Shown: positions 55,934 through 64,000 of the stretch, one piece after another
Position numbering within the stretch: position 1 is the first letter of the stretch
Layout of the letters: every line of letters begins with the position of its first letter
NCBI GenBank assembly: GCA_964578485.1
Contig: CAZODA010000006.1
Coordinates: 50,222 to 114,221 of the forward strand
DNA length: 64,000 bases
Reading direction: 5' to 3'
DNA from: CAZODA01 sp964578485
GTDB lineage: Bacteria > Bacteroidota > Bacteroidia > Bacteroidales > Marinilabiliaceae
The notes under the pieces: model-generated
Told to the model about the DNA's origin: nothing
The model's input: the letters and a program-made list of their open reading frames with translations, nothing else
The model's database searches: none
Program-made: the position numbers and the translations under genes

Positions 55934-56905
55934 ATGTCAAGAGTCAAATATAGATATAATCCGGATACCTTATGTTATGATAGAATAGAAACCGGATTCA
56001 GATATTATTTATCCAAGATTTTTTCTTTTAGTCTTTATGGTGCATTAATGGGTGTTGTATATTTTTTGGGATATACTTATTTGATTGACAGTCCAAAAGA
56101 GATTAAATTGGAAAGAGAAAATGCACGTATGCAATCTCAGTATGAGATTATGTCAAGTCAGTTAAATCAAGTTCAAAAAGTGCTTGAAGATATCCAGCAA
56201 AGGGATGAAAATGTATATAGAGTAATTTTTCAGGCCGATTCAATTCCCAATTCAGTAAGAAATGCCGGCTTTGGAGGAGTTAACAGATACAGATATCTTG
56301 AAGACCTTGATAATTCCAACCTTGTGATTGAAACTGCAAGAAAGCTTGATATAATTATGAAGCAATTATATGTTCAATCAAAATCATTTGATGAAATAAT
56401 AGACCTCACACAAAGAAAAGAGGAAATGATCAAATGTATTCCGGCCATTCAACCGATCTCAAATCGTGATTTGAGACGGACAGCTTCAGGTTTTGGTTGG
56501 CGTACTGATCCTATATATGGAACTAGACGCTTCCATGGAGGCATTGATTTTTCTGCACCGGATGGAACTGAAATTTATTCCACAGGAGATGGAGTTGTTA
56601 CATCTGTGAGAAGATCCGCTATTGGATATGGAAATCATATTGAAATAGACCATGGCTTTGGGTATTCTACTTTATATGCACATCTTAGTGAATTTAATGT
56701 TAAAGTAGGACAAAAAGTAAATAGAGGAGATGTTATTGGCTTTGTCGGAAACTCCGGAAAGTCAACAGCTCCCCATCTGCATTATGAAGTTAGACGAAAA
56801 GGGAGAGCAGTTGATCCAACACATTATTTCTATCAGGATTTAACTCCCGAGCAATATGAAGAAATGATAAGAATAGCTTCTAATAGTAACCGCACTTTCG
56901 ATTAG
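55934..56905 (+). CDS. M23 family metallopeptidase (LytM-type cell-wall endopeptidase)
   Basis: 323 aa. The cytoplasmic N-terminus is basic, and one membrane helix lies at residues ~34-51. A coiled coil (about 55-95) precedes the M23 domain. Zinc ligands are H201 and D205 (FHGGIDFS) and H283 (PHLHYEV), with the catalytic-site H250 in LYAHLS. Because all ligands are present, it should be an active peptidoglycan cross-link hydrolase facing the periplasm, unlike degenerate EnvC-type activators. It is divergently transcribed from alaS, 284 bases apart. The downstream gene is convergent, with a gap of 5 bases. Confidence 0.92.
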   Translation: MSRVKYRYNPDTLCYDRIETGFRYYLSKIFSFSLYGALMGVVYFLGYTYLIDSPKEIKLERENARMQSQYEIMSSQLNQVQKVLEDIQQRDENVYRVIFQADSIPNSVRNAGFGGVNRYRYLEDLDNSNLVIETARKLDIIMKQLYVQSKSFDEIIDLTQRKEEMIKCIPAIQPISNRDLRRTASGFGWRTDPIYGTRRFHGGIDFSAPDGTEIYSTGDGVVTSVRRSAIGYGNHIEIDHGFGYSTLYAHLSEFNVKVGQKVNRGDVIGFVGNSGKSTAPHLHYEVRRKGRAVDPTHYFYQDLTPEQYEEMIRIASNSNRTFD

Positions 56906-56910
56906 AGAAA

Positions 56911-58353
56911 TCATTTTACAGGCTTTCTTATCAGCCATAAAATTAGCATCGTTAACAGACCGTTAAGCATTAATTTCTCGTATCCAAGATTAATTCCAAA
57001 CCAAATAGGGAAGTAATAATCAAGGAGCCCCGTAATAAGGGGAGGAAGAACTACTGCTGAAAGAATTAAATGATCTTTAATTTTGTATTTGGTAAATAAA
57101 CCAAAACTATATAAGCCCAATAATGGTCCGTAGGTGTATCCTGCTAAAATGTAAATGGTGTCTATTATACTATCTTGATTTAATGCCCTGAACAGTATAA
57201 TTATCACTGCCATGGCAATAGAGAAAATTATATGAACAATTATACGAATGCGTTTAGCCTTTTCAGGAGTTTCTTTATCAATCCTTAAAATATCTATTGA
57301 AAAAGAGGTGGTTAAAGAGGTAAGAGCAGAGTCGGCACTGGAATAAGCAGCAGCAACAAGCCCCAAAATAAAAAGAATGCCTACAATGGTTGGAAAATAA
57401 GCTCCAAGGGCTATCATAGGATAAAAGTCGTCGGCCCTTTCCGGTAAAATTATGCCTACACGATGAGCATAAATATAAAGTAAAGCACCAAGTCCTAAAA
57501 ATAAAATATTAACAGGTAAAAAAGCAAAACCATACCAATACATATTTTTTTGTGCTTCCCTAAGGTTTTTACAGCTAAGGTTTTTTTGCATCATATCCTG
57601 GTCTAAACCTGTCATTACTATAGTTATAAATGCACCTGATAGGAATTGTTTTAAAAAATGTCGTGAAGATAACCAGTCCCAATTAAATATTTTTGTGTAC
57701 TCGCTTTTTGAAAGGGTGCTTAACATTTCTTTGAATCCTAAGTTTAGTTCTACACTTATAAAATAAATAGATAGTCCTACAGCTGATAGAATTACCAAGG
57801 TTTGCAGCGCGTCAGTCCAAATTATAGTTTTTATTCCCCCCTTGAAAGTGTAAAGCCAAATAAATCCTACGGTAATAATTACAGTTAAATAAAAAGGTAT
57901 ATTCAGCTTATCGGATACAGCTAATTGCAATACCCCGGCCATAAGGTAAAGCCTGGCAGATGCTCCTGTTAATTTTGAAACTATAAAAAGTAAAGAACCT
58001 GCTTTATACGACCATAAACCAAATCTTGTATGGAGATAAGTATAAATTGATGTTAGATTCAGTTTGTAGTATAAGGGTAGTAAGATGTTGGCTATAACAA
58101 TGTAACCTAAAACAAAGCCCCCTACCATCTGAAGATAAGTGAATTGCTGATTGCCAACCCAACCGGGAACAGAAATAAAAGTAACCCCCGATAAGGATGA
58201 TCCTATCATCCCAATGGCAACTATCTTCCAGGGAGAACTGCGATTGCCCATAAAAAAAGATTGATTATCAGCCTTTCTTCCTGTAATCCATGAGATTATT
58301 AAAAGTAAAAACAGGAAACCTGCAATTAAAGAGACCGTTGTTATTGGATGCAT
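56911..58353 (-). CDS. Sodium:solute symporter (SSS family)
   Basis: 480 aa from the ATG at 58353; the frame extends to a TTG at 58401, but the added 16 residues are not needed. About 13 membrane helices are present. Typical segments are NQSFFMGNRSSPWKIVAIGMIGSSLSG (early helix with Na+ site), GGIKTIIWTDALQTLVI and VAAAYSSADSALTSLTTSFSIDI, the family signature. It couples uptake of a small solute (possibly sialic acid, amino acid or nucleoside) to the Na+ gradient, which the Nqr pump would maintain. The substrate is unknown. Confidence 0.9.
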   Translation of the reverse strand: MHPITTVSLIAGFLFLLLIISWITGRKADNQSFFMGNRSSPWKIVAIGMIGSSLSGVTFISVPGWVGNQQFTYLQMVGGFVLGYIVIANILLPLYYKLNLTSIYTYLHTRFGLWSYKAGSLLFIVSKLTGASARLYLMAGVLQLAVSDKLNIPFYLTVIITVGFIWLYTFKGGIKTIIWTDALQTLVILSAVGLSIYFISVELNLGFKEMLSTLSKSEYTKIFNWDWLSSRHFLKQFLSGAFITIVMTGLDQDMMQKNLSCKNLREAQKNMYWYGFAFLPVNILFLGLGALLYIYAHRVGIILPERADDFYPMIALGAYFPTIVGILFILGLVAAAYSSADSALTSLTTSFSIDILRIDKETPEKAKRIRIIVHIIFSIAMAVIIILFRALNQDSIIDTIYILAGYTYGPLLGLYSFGLFTKYKIKDHLILSAVVLPPLITGLLDYYFPIWFGINLGYEKLMLNGLLTMLILWLIRKPVK

Positions 58354-58424
58354 TTTTTTTTGTACAAAGAAAAGATTTTTAGTGCTTATAGCAAAAAGCA
58401 AAGCTGCTTCAGTTGAATTTTTGT

Positions 58425-58432
58425 TAACTTTG
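58425..58432 (+). promoter_or_regulatory. Possible -7 element upstream of recR
   Basis: TAACTTTG matches TAnnTTTG, 35 bases before the recR ATG. No good -33 match is present. Confidence 0.3.
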
Positions 58433-58467
58433 AAAGCTGTTCTTTCATGTTTAGAAAAATATTTTAA

Positions 58468-59088
58468 ATGAATAATACCAGATTTCCTTCTGTTCTACTG
58501 GAAAATGCTGTTAATGAATTTGCACGCTTACCCGGTATTGGCAGAAAAACCGCTCTAAGGCTTACATTGTTCATCTTAAAACAAGAAAAAGAAGAAGTAA
58601 TTAGATTTACTGAAGCGGTTAAGAATTTAAGGGAAGAAATTCGCTATTGCAAGAGTTGTTATAATATTTCTGATACAGAGACTTGTAATATTTGTGCATC
58701 TGTAAAAAGAGACCATTCACTTATATGTGTGGTTGAAAATATAAGAGATGTTATGGCTATTGAAAACACCCAGCAATATACCGGAATATATCATGTATTG
58801 GGGGGAGTTATATCACCAATGGATGGTATGGGGCCTGATGAACTTACTATTGAGCCATTAATAGAAAAGGTAAAAGCAGGAGAGGTAAAAGAAATAATAT
58901 TTGCATTGAGTGCAACAATGGAAGGAGATACAACAAATTTTTATATTTACAGGAAATTGGCAAATTTCAATGTGACAATTTCTACAATAGCGAGAGGAGT
59001 CTCTGTTGGAGATGAACTTGAATATGCTGATGAAGTGACATTGGGACGTTCACTAATTAATCGTTTGCCTTTTGAAAAAACTTTGTAA
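58468..59088 (+). CDS. recR: Recombination mediator protein RecR
   Basis: 206 aa. The helix-hairpin-helix NEFARLPGIGRKTALRL is followed by the C4 zinc finger CKSCYNISDTETCNIC. The Toprim domain begins ICVVENIRDVMAIENT and includes YHVLGGVISPMDGMGP. RecR works with RecO/RecF to load RecA on gapped DNA. The standard length and all motifs make this secure. A small membrane-protein gene starts 11 bases later and is probably cotranscribed. Confidence 0.97.
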   Translation: MNNTRFPSVLLENAVNEFARLPGIGRKTALRLTLFILKQEKEEVIRFTEAVKNLREEIRYCKSCYNISDTETCNICASVKRDHSLICVVENIRDVMAIENTQQYTGIYHVLGGVISPMDGMGPDELTIEPLIEKVKAGEVKEIIFALSATMEGDTTNFYIYRKLANFNVTISTIARGVSVGDELEYADEVTLGRSLINRLPFEKTL

Positions 59089-59099
59089 TTTTTTTATTT

Positions 59100-59570
59100 A
59101 TGAGAAATAGTGATTATCTGCGGCATATAAAATTGTTTTATTGGTTGATATTTTTCCTATTGATAATATTCGGACTGCTTTCATTTTATGTCGGAAATGT
59201 TATTGGTCCAATATTAAAATGGGATTTAAAGGATGTAGTAAGCTTAAAAACCATTGTAGTTATTCTTTCTCTTGCCGGAATTCCGGCCGCCTATATTTAT
59301 CATAATAAGCGGATAATGCAATTGGATGACTCACTTGCAAGCAAGCAAAAATTAAAACAATACCGAAATAGCTTTTTTGTGAAGATTGCTACTTTCGAAG
59401 CTTTAGCAATTATTGCCCTGATTGGATATATGATTTCAGCGGATTATTCTTTTTTGCTTATTTTTGCATTGTTGTTTGTTGCTTTTTTACTTAACATCCC
59501 CACTAAGCATAAAATTATTAGTGAACTTAACTTTAATTATGAAGAAGGAAACAATGATAATAGCAGTTGA
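59100..59570 (+). CDS. Four-helix membrane protein downstream of recR
   Basis: 156 aa with four hydrophobic segments: about residues 12-31, 47-65, 97-113 and 117-136. The charged middle loop (HNKRIMQLDDSLASKQKLKQYR) probably faces the cytoplasm. No motif or named family was recognised. It starts 11 bases after recR, and its end overlaps the following HAD-like gene, so the three genes look cotranscribed and coupled. The role is unknown. Confidence 0.72.
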   Translation: MRNSDYLRHIKLFYWLIFFLLIIFGLLSFYVGNVIGPILKWDLKDVVSLKTIVVILSLAGIPAAYIYHNKRIMQLDDSLASKQKLKQYRNSFFVKIATFEALAIIALIGYMISADYSFLLIFALLFVAFLLNIPTKHKIISELNFNYEEGNNDNSS

Positions 59571-59988
59571 TTTTGATGGTACAATAGTTGATCATCGCTA
59601 TCCGGCAATAGGCAAGACAAAACTTTTTGCCTTTGAAACTCTTAAAACATTGCAACGCGACGGACATCAATTGATATTGTGGACATATAGGGGAGGGGAG
59701 TTGTTAAATGAGGCTGTGGAGTTTTGTGAAAAAAATGGAGTGGAATTCTTTGCTGTTAACAGTAGTTTCCCGGGTGAAACATTGGATGACAGCCAAAGTA
59801 GAAAAATACATGCAGATTTGTTTATTGATGATCGTAATATTGGTGGATTTCCGGGATGGGGCGAAGTTTATCAAATGCTAAATCCGAATAAAAGCTCCAA
59901 TGAGTATTTAGTTTACCAAAAAGAATATTTACGTGCTAAAAGACGTACTCTAAGAGGATTTGTAAAATATTTGTTTGGAAAGGAATAA
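59554..59988 (+). CDS. HAD-superfamily-like small hydrolase
   Basis: 144 aa from the ATG at 59554 (MIIAVDFDGTIVDHRYP), which puts the nucleophile aspartates at the usual place; an ATG 15 bases earlier (MKKET) is equally possible. Motif I is DFDGT, a later LILWTYRGGELL supplies motif II, and IDDRNIGG is the acidic motif IV. Such short cap-less HAD proteins occur widely in Bacteroidota, and their phosphatase substrates are unknown. The basic C-terminus (KEYLRAKRRTLRGFVKYLFG) is unusual and could bind nucleic acid or membrane. The start overlaps the upstream gene by 17 bases. Confidence 0.8.
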   Translation: MIIAVDFDGTIVDHRYPAIGKTKLFAFETLKTLQRDGHQLILWTYRGGELLNEAVEFCEKNGVEFFAVNSSFPGETLDDSQSRKIHADLFIDDRNIGGFPGWGEVYQMLNPNKSSNEYLVYQKEYLRAKRRTLRGFVKYLFGKE

Positions 59989-60220
59989 ATTTGAATGTGC
60001 TTATTTTGCTTTTATTGCGGCCCTATCTTGTGTTCAAAACTGCCTCCAAAACCAATACCTACTGCTTTTTCTTGTAGCCTTAATTTAAAAGCCTAAAAAA
60101 CAGTCTGCTATGATAATTGAGAGGCTGTTGTTGAACTTTAATATGAAAAAAGGAAGGTTGATAGCTGTTGTTGTGTTAACAGCTTATTACATTTTCCCAT
60201 TTTATGAAATAAGGGAATCT

Positions 60221-60973
60221 TTACAATTGATCATCCACTAATATTCGACCGCAATATTCGCAAACAATGATTTTTTTGCGACTTTGAATATCAAGCTGAC
60301 GCTGAGGGGGAATTTTATTAAAGCAGCCTCCACAAGCATCACGAGCCACGGTTACTACAGCAAGACCGTTACGAGCGTTTTTTCGTATTCTCTTAAATGC
60401 GCTTAGTAAGCGATCATCAATTTTAGATTCAATAGATTTCGTTTTCTTTTTGTGCTTTTCTTCCTCTGTTTTTGTTTCCTGAATAATCTCATCTAATTCA
60501 GATTTTTTGGCGGTCAGATCAGAAGCACGTTCTTTTAATTGTTGCTTAGATGCTCCAATGAGCTCGGTTTTAGCATCCATTTCAGCCGAAAACTCTTTAA
60601 TGCGCTTCTCACAAAGCTCTACTTCAAGAGTTTGAAACTCAATCTCCTTGGTGAGAGAATCATATTCACGATTATTACGAACATTTGATTGCTGAGCTTC
60701 ATATTTTTTTATTAGCATTCCGGCATCTTTTATCTCATTCTTTTTGGTTAGAATGCTGTCGTTTAATTTTTTTATTTCCGAGTCGAGATTGTCAATCCTA
60801 GTTTCCAACCCTTCTATCTCATCTTCAAGATCCTGCACCTCTAATGGTAATTCCCCCCTAAGTGTCCTGATTTTATCTATTTCTGAAACTACCTTTTGTA
60901 ATTCATAGAGAGCTTTTAGCTTATCCTCTACAGACACTTCACTTGTTTTAGCTTTTGAATTAATTGTTGTCAT
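60221..60973 (-). CDS. Coiled-coil protein with C4 zinc ribbon
   Basis: 250 aa. Residues ~15-190 are a long heptad-rich coiled coil with abundant E, K and L. The C-terminal ~45 residues form a zinc ribbon: CGGCFNKIPPQRQ followed by CEYCGRILVD. This matches the zf-RING_7/CdsZ-type family found beside Nif3-like genes in Bacteroidota and Chlamydiae, whose role may involve nucleic-acid binding or secretion chaperoning; function here is unproven. Its ATG lies 14 bases inside the end of the Nif3 gene, so the two are translationally coupled. Confidence 0.88.
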   Translation of the reverse strand: MTTINSKAKTSEVSVEDKLKALYELQKVVSEIDKIRTLRGELPLEVQDLEDEIEGLETRIDNLDSEIKKLNDSILTKKNEIKDAGMLIKKYEAQQSNVRNNREYDSLTKEIEFQTLEVELCEKRIKEFSAEMDAKTELIGASKQQLKERASDLTAKKSELDEIIQETKTEEEKHKKKTKSIESKIDDRLLSAFKRIRKNARNGLAVVTVARDACGGCFNKIPPQRQLDIQSRKKIIVCEYCGRILVDDQL

Positions 60974-62072
60974 TATGATTATAATATTTTATTGGATTGG
61001 TATTAATTTCTGATAAATGGAATGCAAAATTAGGAAAATTTTTTGTAAGTAGCTCTAAAAAAAGTTCTTTAGTGAATTGTTCACTTTCATAATGCCCAAT
61101 ATCAACGATAATTATGTGACCTTCACCTTCAAAAAATTGGTGATACTTAAAATCTGCTGAAACAAAAGCTTGCGCTCCGGCTTTTATGGCATCCTTTAAA
61201 AAAGAACTGCCACTACCACCACATACTGCAACACGTTTAATATTATCATGGACTGAATTTGTATATCTTATGCATGCAGCACCGCTGACCTTTTTTATAT
61301 GCTCAAAAAAAGCAAGTTTTTTCATGGGCTTTTTCAAATCACCAACCATACCTAAACCCGCCTGTTCCCATTTGTTGCTGAGAGGATAAAAATCATAAGC
61401 CGGTTCTTCATAAGGATGTGCCTTTATTAAAGCTTCTGTAACTTCGTTTTGTAAATAGGAAGGTAAGATTGTTTCAATGCGAACCTCTTCTTCTAAATGA
61501 AAATCCCCTTTTCTTCCTGCGAAGGGTTGAGAATCTTCATTTCCTCTGAATGTTCCTTCCCCACTTATATTAAAACTACAATAATCGTAATTTCCTATAT
61601 GTCCTGCCCCACTGTTAAATAGTGCAAGGCGAAGCTCCTTGGCATGGGAGTGGGGAACAAAAACTGTAAGTTTTAAAAGACTGTTTTTTTGAGGAAGCAA
61701 TATGTTTAAGTTCTCAAGACCAATTTTTTTGGCTAAAATGGCACTTACACCATCCTTTACCTTGTCGATATTTGTATGTGCAGCGTATATTGCTATATCA
61801 TTTTTGATGGCTTTTAGTAAAATACGTTCTGCCATAGTTTTTCCGGTAATGCTTTTTAATCCCGACAGAGTAAGGGGGTGGTGGGCAATTATTAAATTGC
61901 AGTTTTTTTTAATGGCTTCATCAATAGTCTCAGGGATCACATCAAGAGTGATAAGAACTCCTGAAACCTCCATCTCAACATCCCCTGTTTGCATTCCACT
62001 ATTGTCGTAACTTTCTTGAAGAGCAAGAGGAGCAACTTTTTCAATATGGAATATAAAATCTTTAACCTGCAT
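60960..62072 (-). CDS. Nif3-like dinuclear metal center protein
   Basis: 370 aa, the longer form with an inserted PII/CutA-like middle domain (about residues 125-230, containing KLTVFVPHSHAKELRLALFN and HPYEEPAYDFYPL). Metal-site motifs are LIIAHHPLTLSG, YAAHTNIDKV and the C-terminal IVDIGHYESEQF. The family is often annotated as GTP cyclohydrolase 1 type 2, but the physiological reaction is unsettled. It forms hexameric toroids in known structures. It is the first gene of a two-gene unit with the zinc-ribbon protein. Confidence 0.92.
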   Translation of the reverse strand: MQVKDFIFHIEKVAPLALQESYDNSGMQTGDVEMEVSGVLITLDVIPETIDEAIKKNCNLIIAHHPLTLSGLKSITGKTMAERILLKAIKNDIAIYAAHTNIDKVKDGVSAILAKKIGLENLNILLPQKNSLLKLTVFVPHSHAKELRLALFNSGAGHIGNYDYCSFNISGEGTFRGNEDSQPFAGRKGDFHLEEEVRIETILPSYLQNEVTEALIKAHPYEEPAYDFYPLSNKWEQAGLGMVGDLKKPMKKLAFFEHIKKVSGAACIRYTNSVHDNIKRVAVCGGSGSSFLKDAIKAGAQAFVSADFKYHQFFEGEGHIIIVDIGHYESEQFTKELFLELLTKNFPNFAFHLSEINTNPIKYYNHNDNN

Positions 62073-62134
62073 TACATAACCCGGTTTTGTTACAAATAAA
62101 TCTTAAAATGCTGAAAGTGTGCTGTTAAAAATAA

Positions 62135-62470
62135 TTAAATCCCATCCTTAATTTCTATCAACATTTCTTTTATAACTTTTAAACGTTTAACTATTTCAAA
62201 GTTTTCTACAGTCCCGTCTTTGTTATCCTTTAATTTTTTGGCAGCACCCTTTAAGGTCATTCCCTTTTCTTTAACCAAATAATAGATAAGATGAAAGTTA
62301 TCAATATCCTCAGGTGTAAACAGACGATTGCCTTTTTTGTTTTTGTGAGGTTTTATTATGTCGAACTCCTTTTCCCAGTAACGGATTAATGAAGTATTTA
62401 CATTAAACATTTTAGCAACTTCACCTATGCTGTAATATAACTTTTCAATAACAGGTTGTTTATAAGTCAT
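62135..62470 (-). CDS. MerR family transcriptional regulator, short form
   Basis: 111 aa. The winged helix-turn-helix starts YYSIGEVAKMFNVNTSLIRYWEKEF, followed by the wing KGNRLFTPEDIDNFHLIYYLVKEKG and MTLKGAAKKL. Only ~30 residues follow, so there is no effector-binding domain and no Cys pair for metal or redox sensing. Short MerR proteins of this kind are conserved in Bacteroidota, and their targets are unknown. It lies 62 bases upstream of the Nif3 gene on the same strand, so a shared transcript is possible. Confidence 0.9.
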   Translation of the reverse strand: MTYKQPVIEKLYYSIGEVAKMFNVNTSLIRYWEKEFDIIKPHKNKKGNRLFTPEDIDNFHLIYYLVKEKGMTLKGAAKKLKDNKDGTVENFEIVKRLKVIKEMLIEIKDGI

Positions 62471-62547
62471 GGAATAAGATAGTTTATTTGAACATTAATA
62501 CAATTTTAACCTTTTTTTCTGAAACAGACAAAGAATAAAAATATCAG

Positions 62548-63645
62548 CTATTTTAACGACCACTCTTCTTTTGCTTCCGGAAAATCTTGGTTGTGAAGCA
62601 TAACAGCCCTTGCTTTTTTGAGATAACTATTCATACCTTCCCAGCCCGGTGGTAAATGATGTGGCACTCCTTGTTCAGACCATACTGATGCAGGTAAAAT
62701 GTAATATTGTTTTTTATTGCCTATAACAGGAATATGAACCCAGGTCAATAGATGTTCAGCATCTTTTATAATAGTTTCTGCACCATTCTTAACAAGGTCT
62801 ATCCTAACCATAGCACCACCATCTGTTAACTCTCTACGTTGATTGGAAATAAAATTGCCGAGAGAATAAACCAATATACGATTTTTATTGCTTCCATCAT
62901 TTATAAAATGCATAGGCTGAATTACATGTGGATGAGATCCTATTATAATGTCGGTCCCATTGGCGAAAAGTAATTCTGCCAGAGCTTGTTGTTCCTTTGT
63001 TGGGGAAGTTACATATTCATTTCCCCAGTGAATATAAACCATAATTATATCGGGATGCAGCTCTTTTGTGTTGTGTAAATCTTTTTTGATTTTTTCCCGG
63101 TCTATTAAATTTATCAAATTTGGTGCTGTAATAGGTAAACCATTGGTACCATAAGTGTAATTTAAAAGTGCAAGCTTGATCCCCTTGTAATCAATCAGTT
63201 GAGGGTGGTTTTTAAGCATGTCGAGACTGTCGGAAAAGGTGCCTGTACGAACAAAATAATGATTGTCAAGAACCTGAATGGTCCTTTCTATGCCCTTTTG
63301 CCCCCTGTCGCAAGAGTGGTTATTGGCAGTTACCAATACGCCTACTCCGGCTTCCTTTAAAGCAGTTGCAAGTGCATCGGGTGAACTAAATTGAGGATAA
63401 CCCTTGTATGGAGGGCCGGCAAGTGTGACTTCCAAATTGCCAATAACAATATCAGCTGAACGAAAATATGGCTCAATATATCTGAAGGTTTCAGAATAAT
63501 CGTAAGTTACACCGTCGTCGCATAAAGCACTCGCAATTTGAGCTTCATGGCCCATTATGTCGCCCAAAAATAATAGTGTTAGCTCCTGACTATATAAAAC
63601 GCTGATTTGTACGCTGATAAAAAGAAGTAATATCGCCTGTTTCAT
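62548..63645 (-). CDS. CapA family (PgsA-like) metallophosphatase-fold protein
   Basis: 365 aa with a signal peptide (hydrophobic residues 3-17, ending YSQE). The CapA domain has LTLLFLGDIMGH, DIVIGNLEVTLAGPPYKGY, VLVTANNHSCDRGQKGIERT, VYIHWGNEYV and DIIIGSHPHVIQPM. These place metal-binding D, N and H residues as in calcineurin-like phosphoesterases. CapA/PgsA proteins are linked to poly-gamma-glutamate capsule synthesis in Bacillus. No capB/capC genes are nearby, so the function here is uncertain, and it may be a periplasmic hydrolase instead. Confidence 0.88.
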   Translation of the reverse strand: MKQAILLLFISVQISVLYSQELTLLFLGDIMGHEAQIASALCDDGVTYDYSETFRYIEPYFRSADIVIGNLEVTLAGPPYKGYPQFSSPDALATALKEAGVGVLVTANNHSCDRGQKGIERTIQVLDNHYFVRTGTFSDSLDMLKNHPQLIDYKGIKLALLNYTYGTNGLPITAPNLINLIDREKIKKDLHNTKELHPDIIMVYIHWGNEYVTSPTKEQQALAELLFANGTDIIIGSHPHVIQPMHFINDGSNKNRILVYSLGNFISNQRRELTDGGAMVRIDLVKNGAETIIKDAEHLLTWVHIPVIGNKKQYYILPASVWSEQGVPHHLPPGWEGMNSYLKKARAVMLHNQDFPEAKEEWSLK

Positions 63646-63822
63646 AAAAGATGTTTGGGTTTATAATAAAAAATTAATTTGTTATCACAAGATATAAAAA
63701 TACAAAGATCAATCATAATATTGTAAATTTGAAAAAAAGCTACTTTGTTTCACGCAAAATTTCGAATTATTATAGATGAACCCTTTTAATTTTTTCTTGT
63801 TTTACGTAAAACATACATTAAA

Positions 63823-64000
63823 ATGAAACATCCAACTTTGATAATTTATGGCTCATCACTTGGAAATACACGGTTTATTGCTGAAAAAATTCATGAATAT
63901 TTGCCTCAGGCTAAATTAATATCTGTTGCTGATATTAATCCTGAAATTATTGCAAATTATCCAAATCTAATATTAGGGACTTCAACATGGGGTATTGGGG
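63823..64000 (+). CDS. Flavodoxin, N-terminal fragment
   Basis: The open frame runs off the window end after 59 codons. KHPTLIIYGSSLGNTRFIAEKI contains the FMN-phosphate loop (S-S-L-G-N-T), and NLILGTSTWGIG is the second FMN loop region typical of long-chain flavodoxins. It would be a small cytoplasmic electron carrier, often replacing ferredoxin under iron limitation. The remainder and its neighbours cannot be seen. Confidence 0.88.
   Translation, partial: MKHPTLIIYGSSLGNTRFIAEKIHEYLPQAKLISVADINPEIIANYPNLILGTSTWGIG

Noticed and set aside
60143..60241. 32-codon open frame between the HAD-like gene and the zinc-ribbon gene
   Set aside because: It begins with MKKGRLIAVVVL and looks signal-like, but it is very short, overlaps the end of the opposite-strand gene and has no supporting context.

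Overview
The window comes from an AT-rich member of the Bacteroidota, most likely a marine or sediment-type Bacteroidales/Marinilabiliales-like lineage. The evidence is threefold: type IX secretion (T9SS) hallmarks (two PorP/SprF proteins, two very large gliding-associated C-terminal-domain proteins, a T9SS plug protein); TonB-dependent receptor plus DUF4249 and exbB-exbD-exbD loci; and start regions that lack Shine-Dalgarno sequences but carry TAnnTTTG-type -7 elements. No species can be assigned from the sequence alone. I saw no tRNA, rRNA, CRISPR array, transposase or phage gene.

Layout. 1-335: end of a GH5 glycosidase. 339-5359 (-): a 1310-aa PKD/Ig-type secreted protein and its PorP/SprF partner. 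5536-9199: MATE exporter, glutamate dehydrogenase, TatD nuclease. 9531-12097: an exbB / 4-TM protein / exbD / exbD operon with a good promoter and a hairpin terminator. 12098-12786: a gene-free mosaic of short repeats. 12787-19405: small outer-membrane barrel, TonB-dependent receptor with DUF4249 lipoprotein, folE, nitroreductase, a second repeat mosaic, Mn-type superoxide dismutase. 19785-39424: a single 6178-aa SprB-like adhesin and its own PorP/SprF partner. 39725-45623: membrane-anchored OmpH/Skp-like protein, glycosyltransferase, small membrane protein, FtsB/DivIC-like protein, pruA, T9SS plug protein. 45767-52678: complete nqrABCDEF plus apbE, encoding the sodium-pumping NADH:quinone oxidoreductase and the enzyme that attaches its covalent FMN. 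Next to it, on the opposite strand, is a small Cys-rich membrane protein that resembles the NqrM maturation factor. 53007-64000: alaS, M23 peptidase, Na+/solute symporter, recR, two small genes, a coiled-coil zinc-ribbon protein with Nif3, MerR regulator, CapA-family protein and the start of a flavodoxin.

How the parts fit. Both giant secreted proteins share one plan: signal peptide, many beta-sandwich repeats, two PKD domains and a type B T9SS C-terminal domain. Each is followed within 20 bases by a PorP/SprF gene, so the window holds two adhesin/anchor cassettes in opposite orientation. The Nqr sodium pump, the Na+/solute symporter, the MATE exporter and ExbB/ExbD suggest that ion gradients drive several of the transport systems. 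The most novel-looking element is an array of 19 roughly 82-residue two-cysteine repeats in the giant protein, with two divergent copies of the same module in the 1310-aa paralogue.
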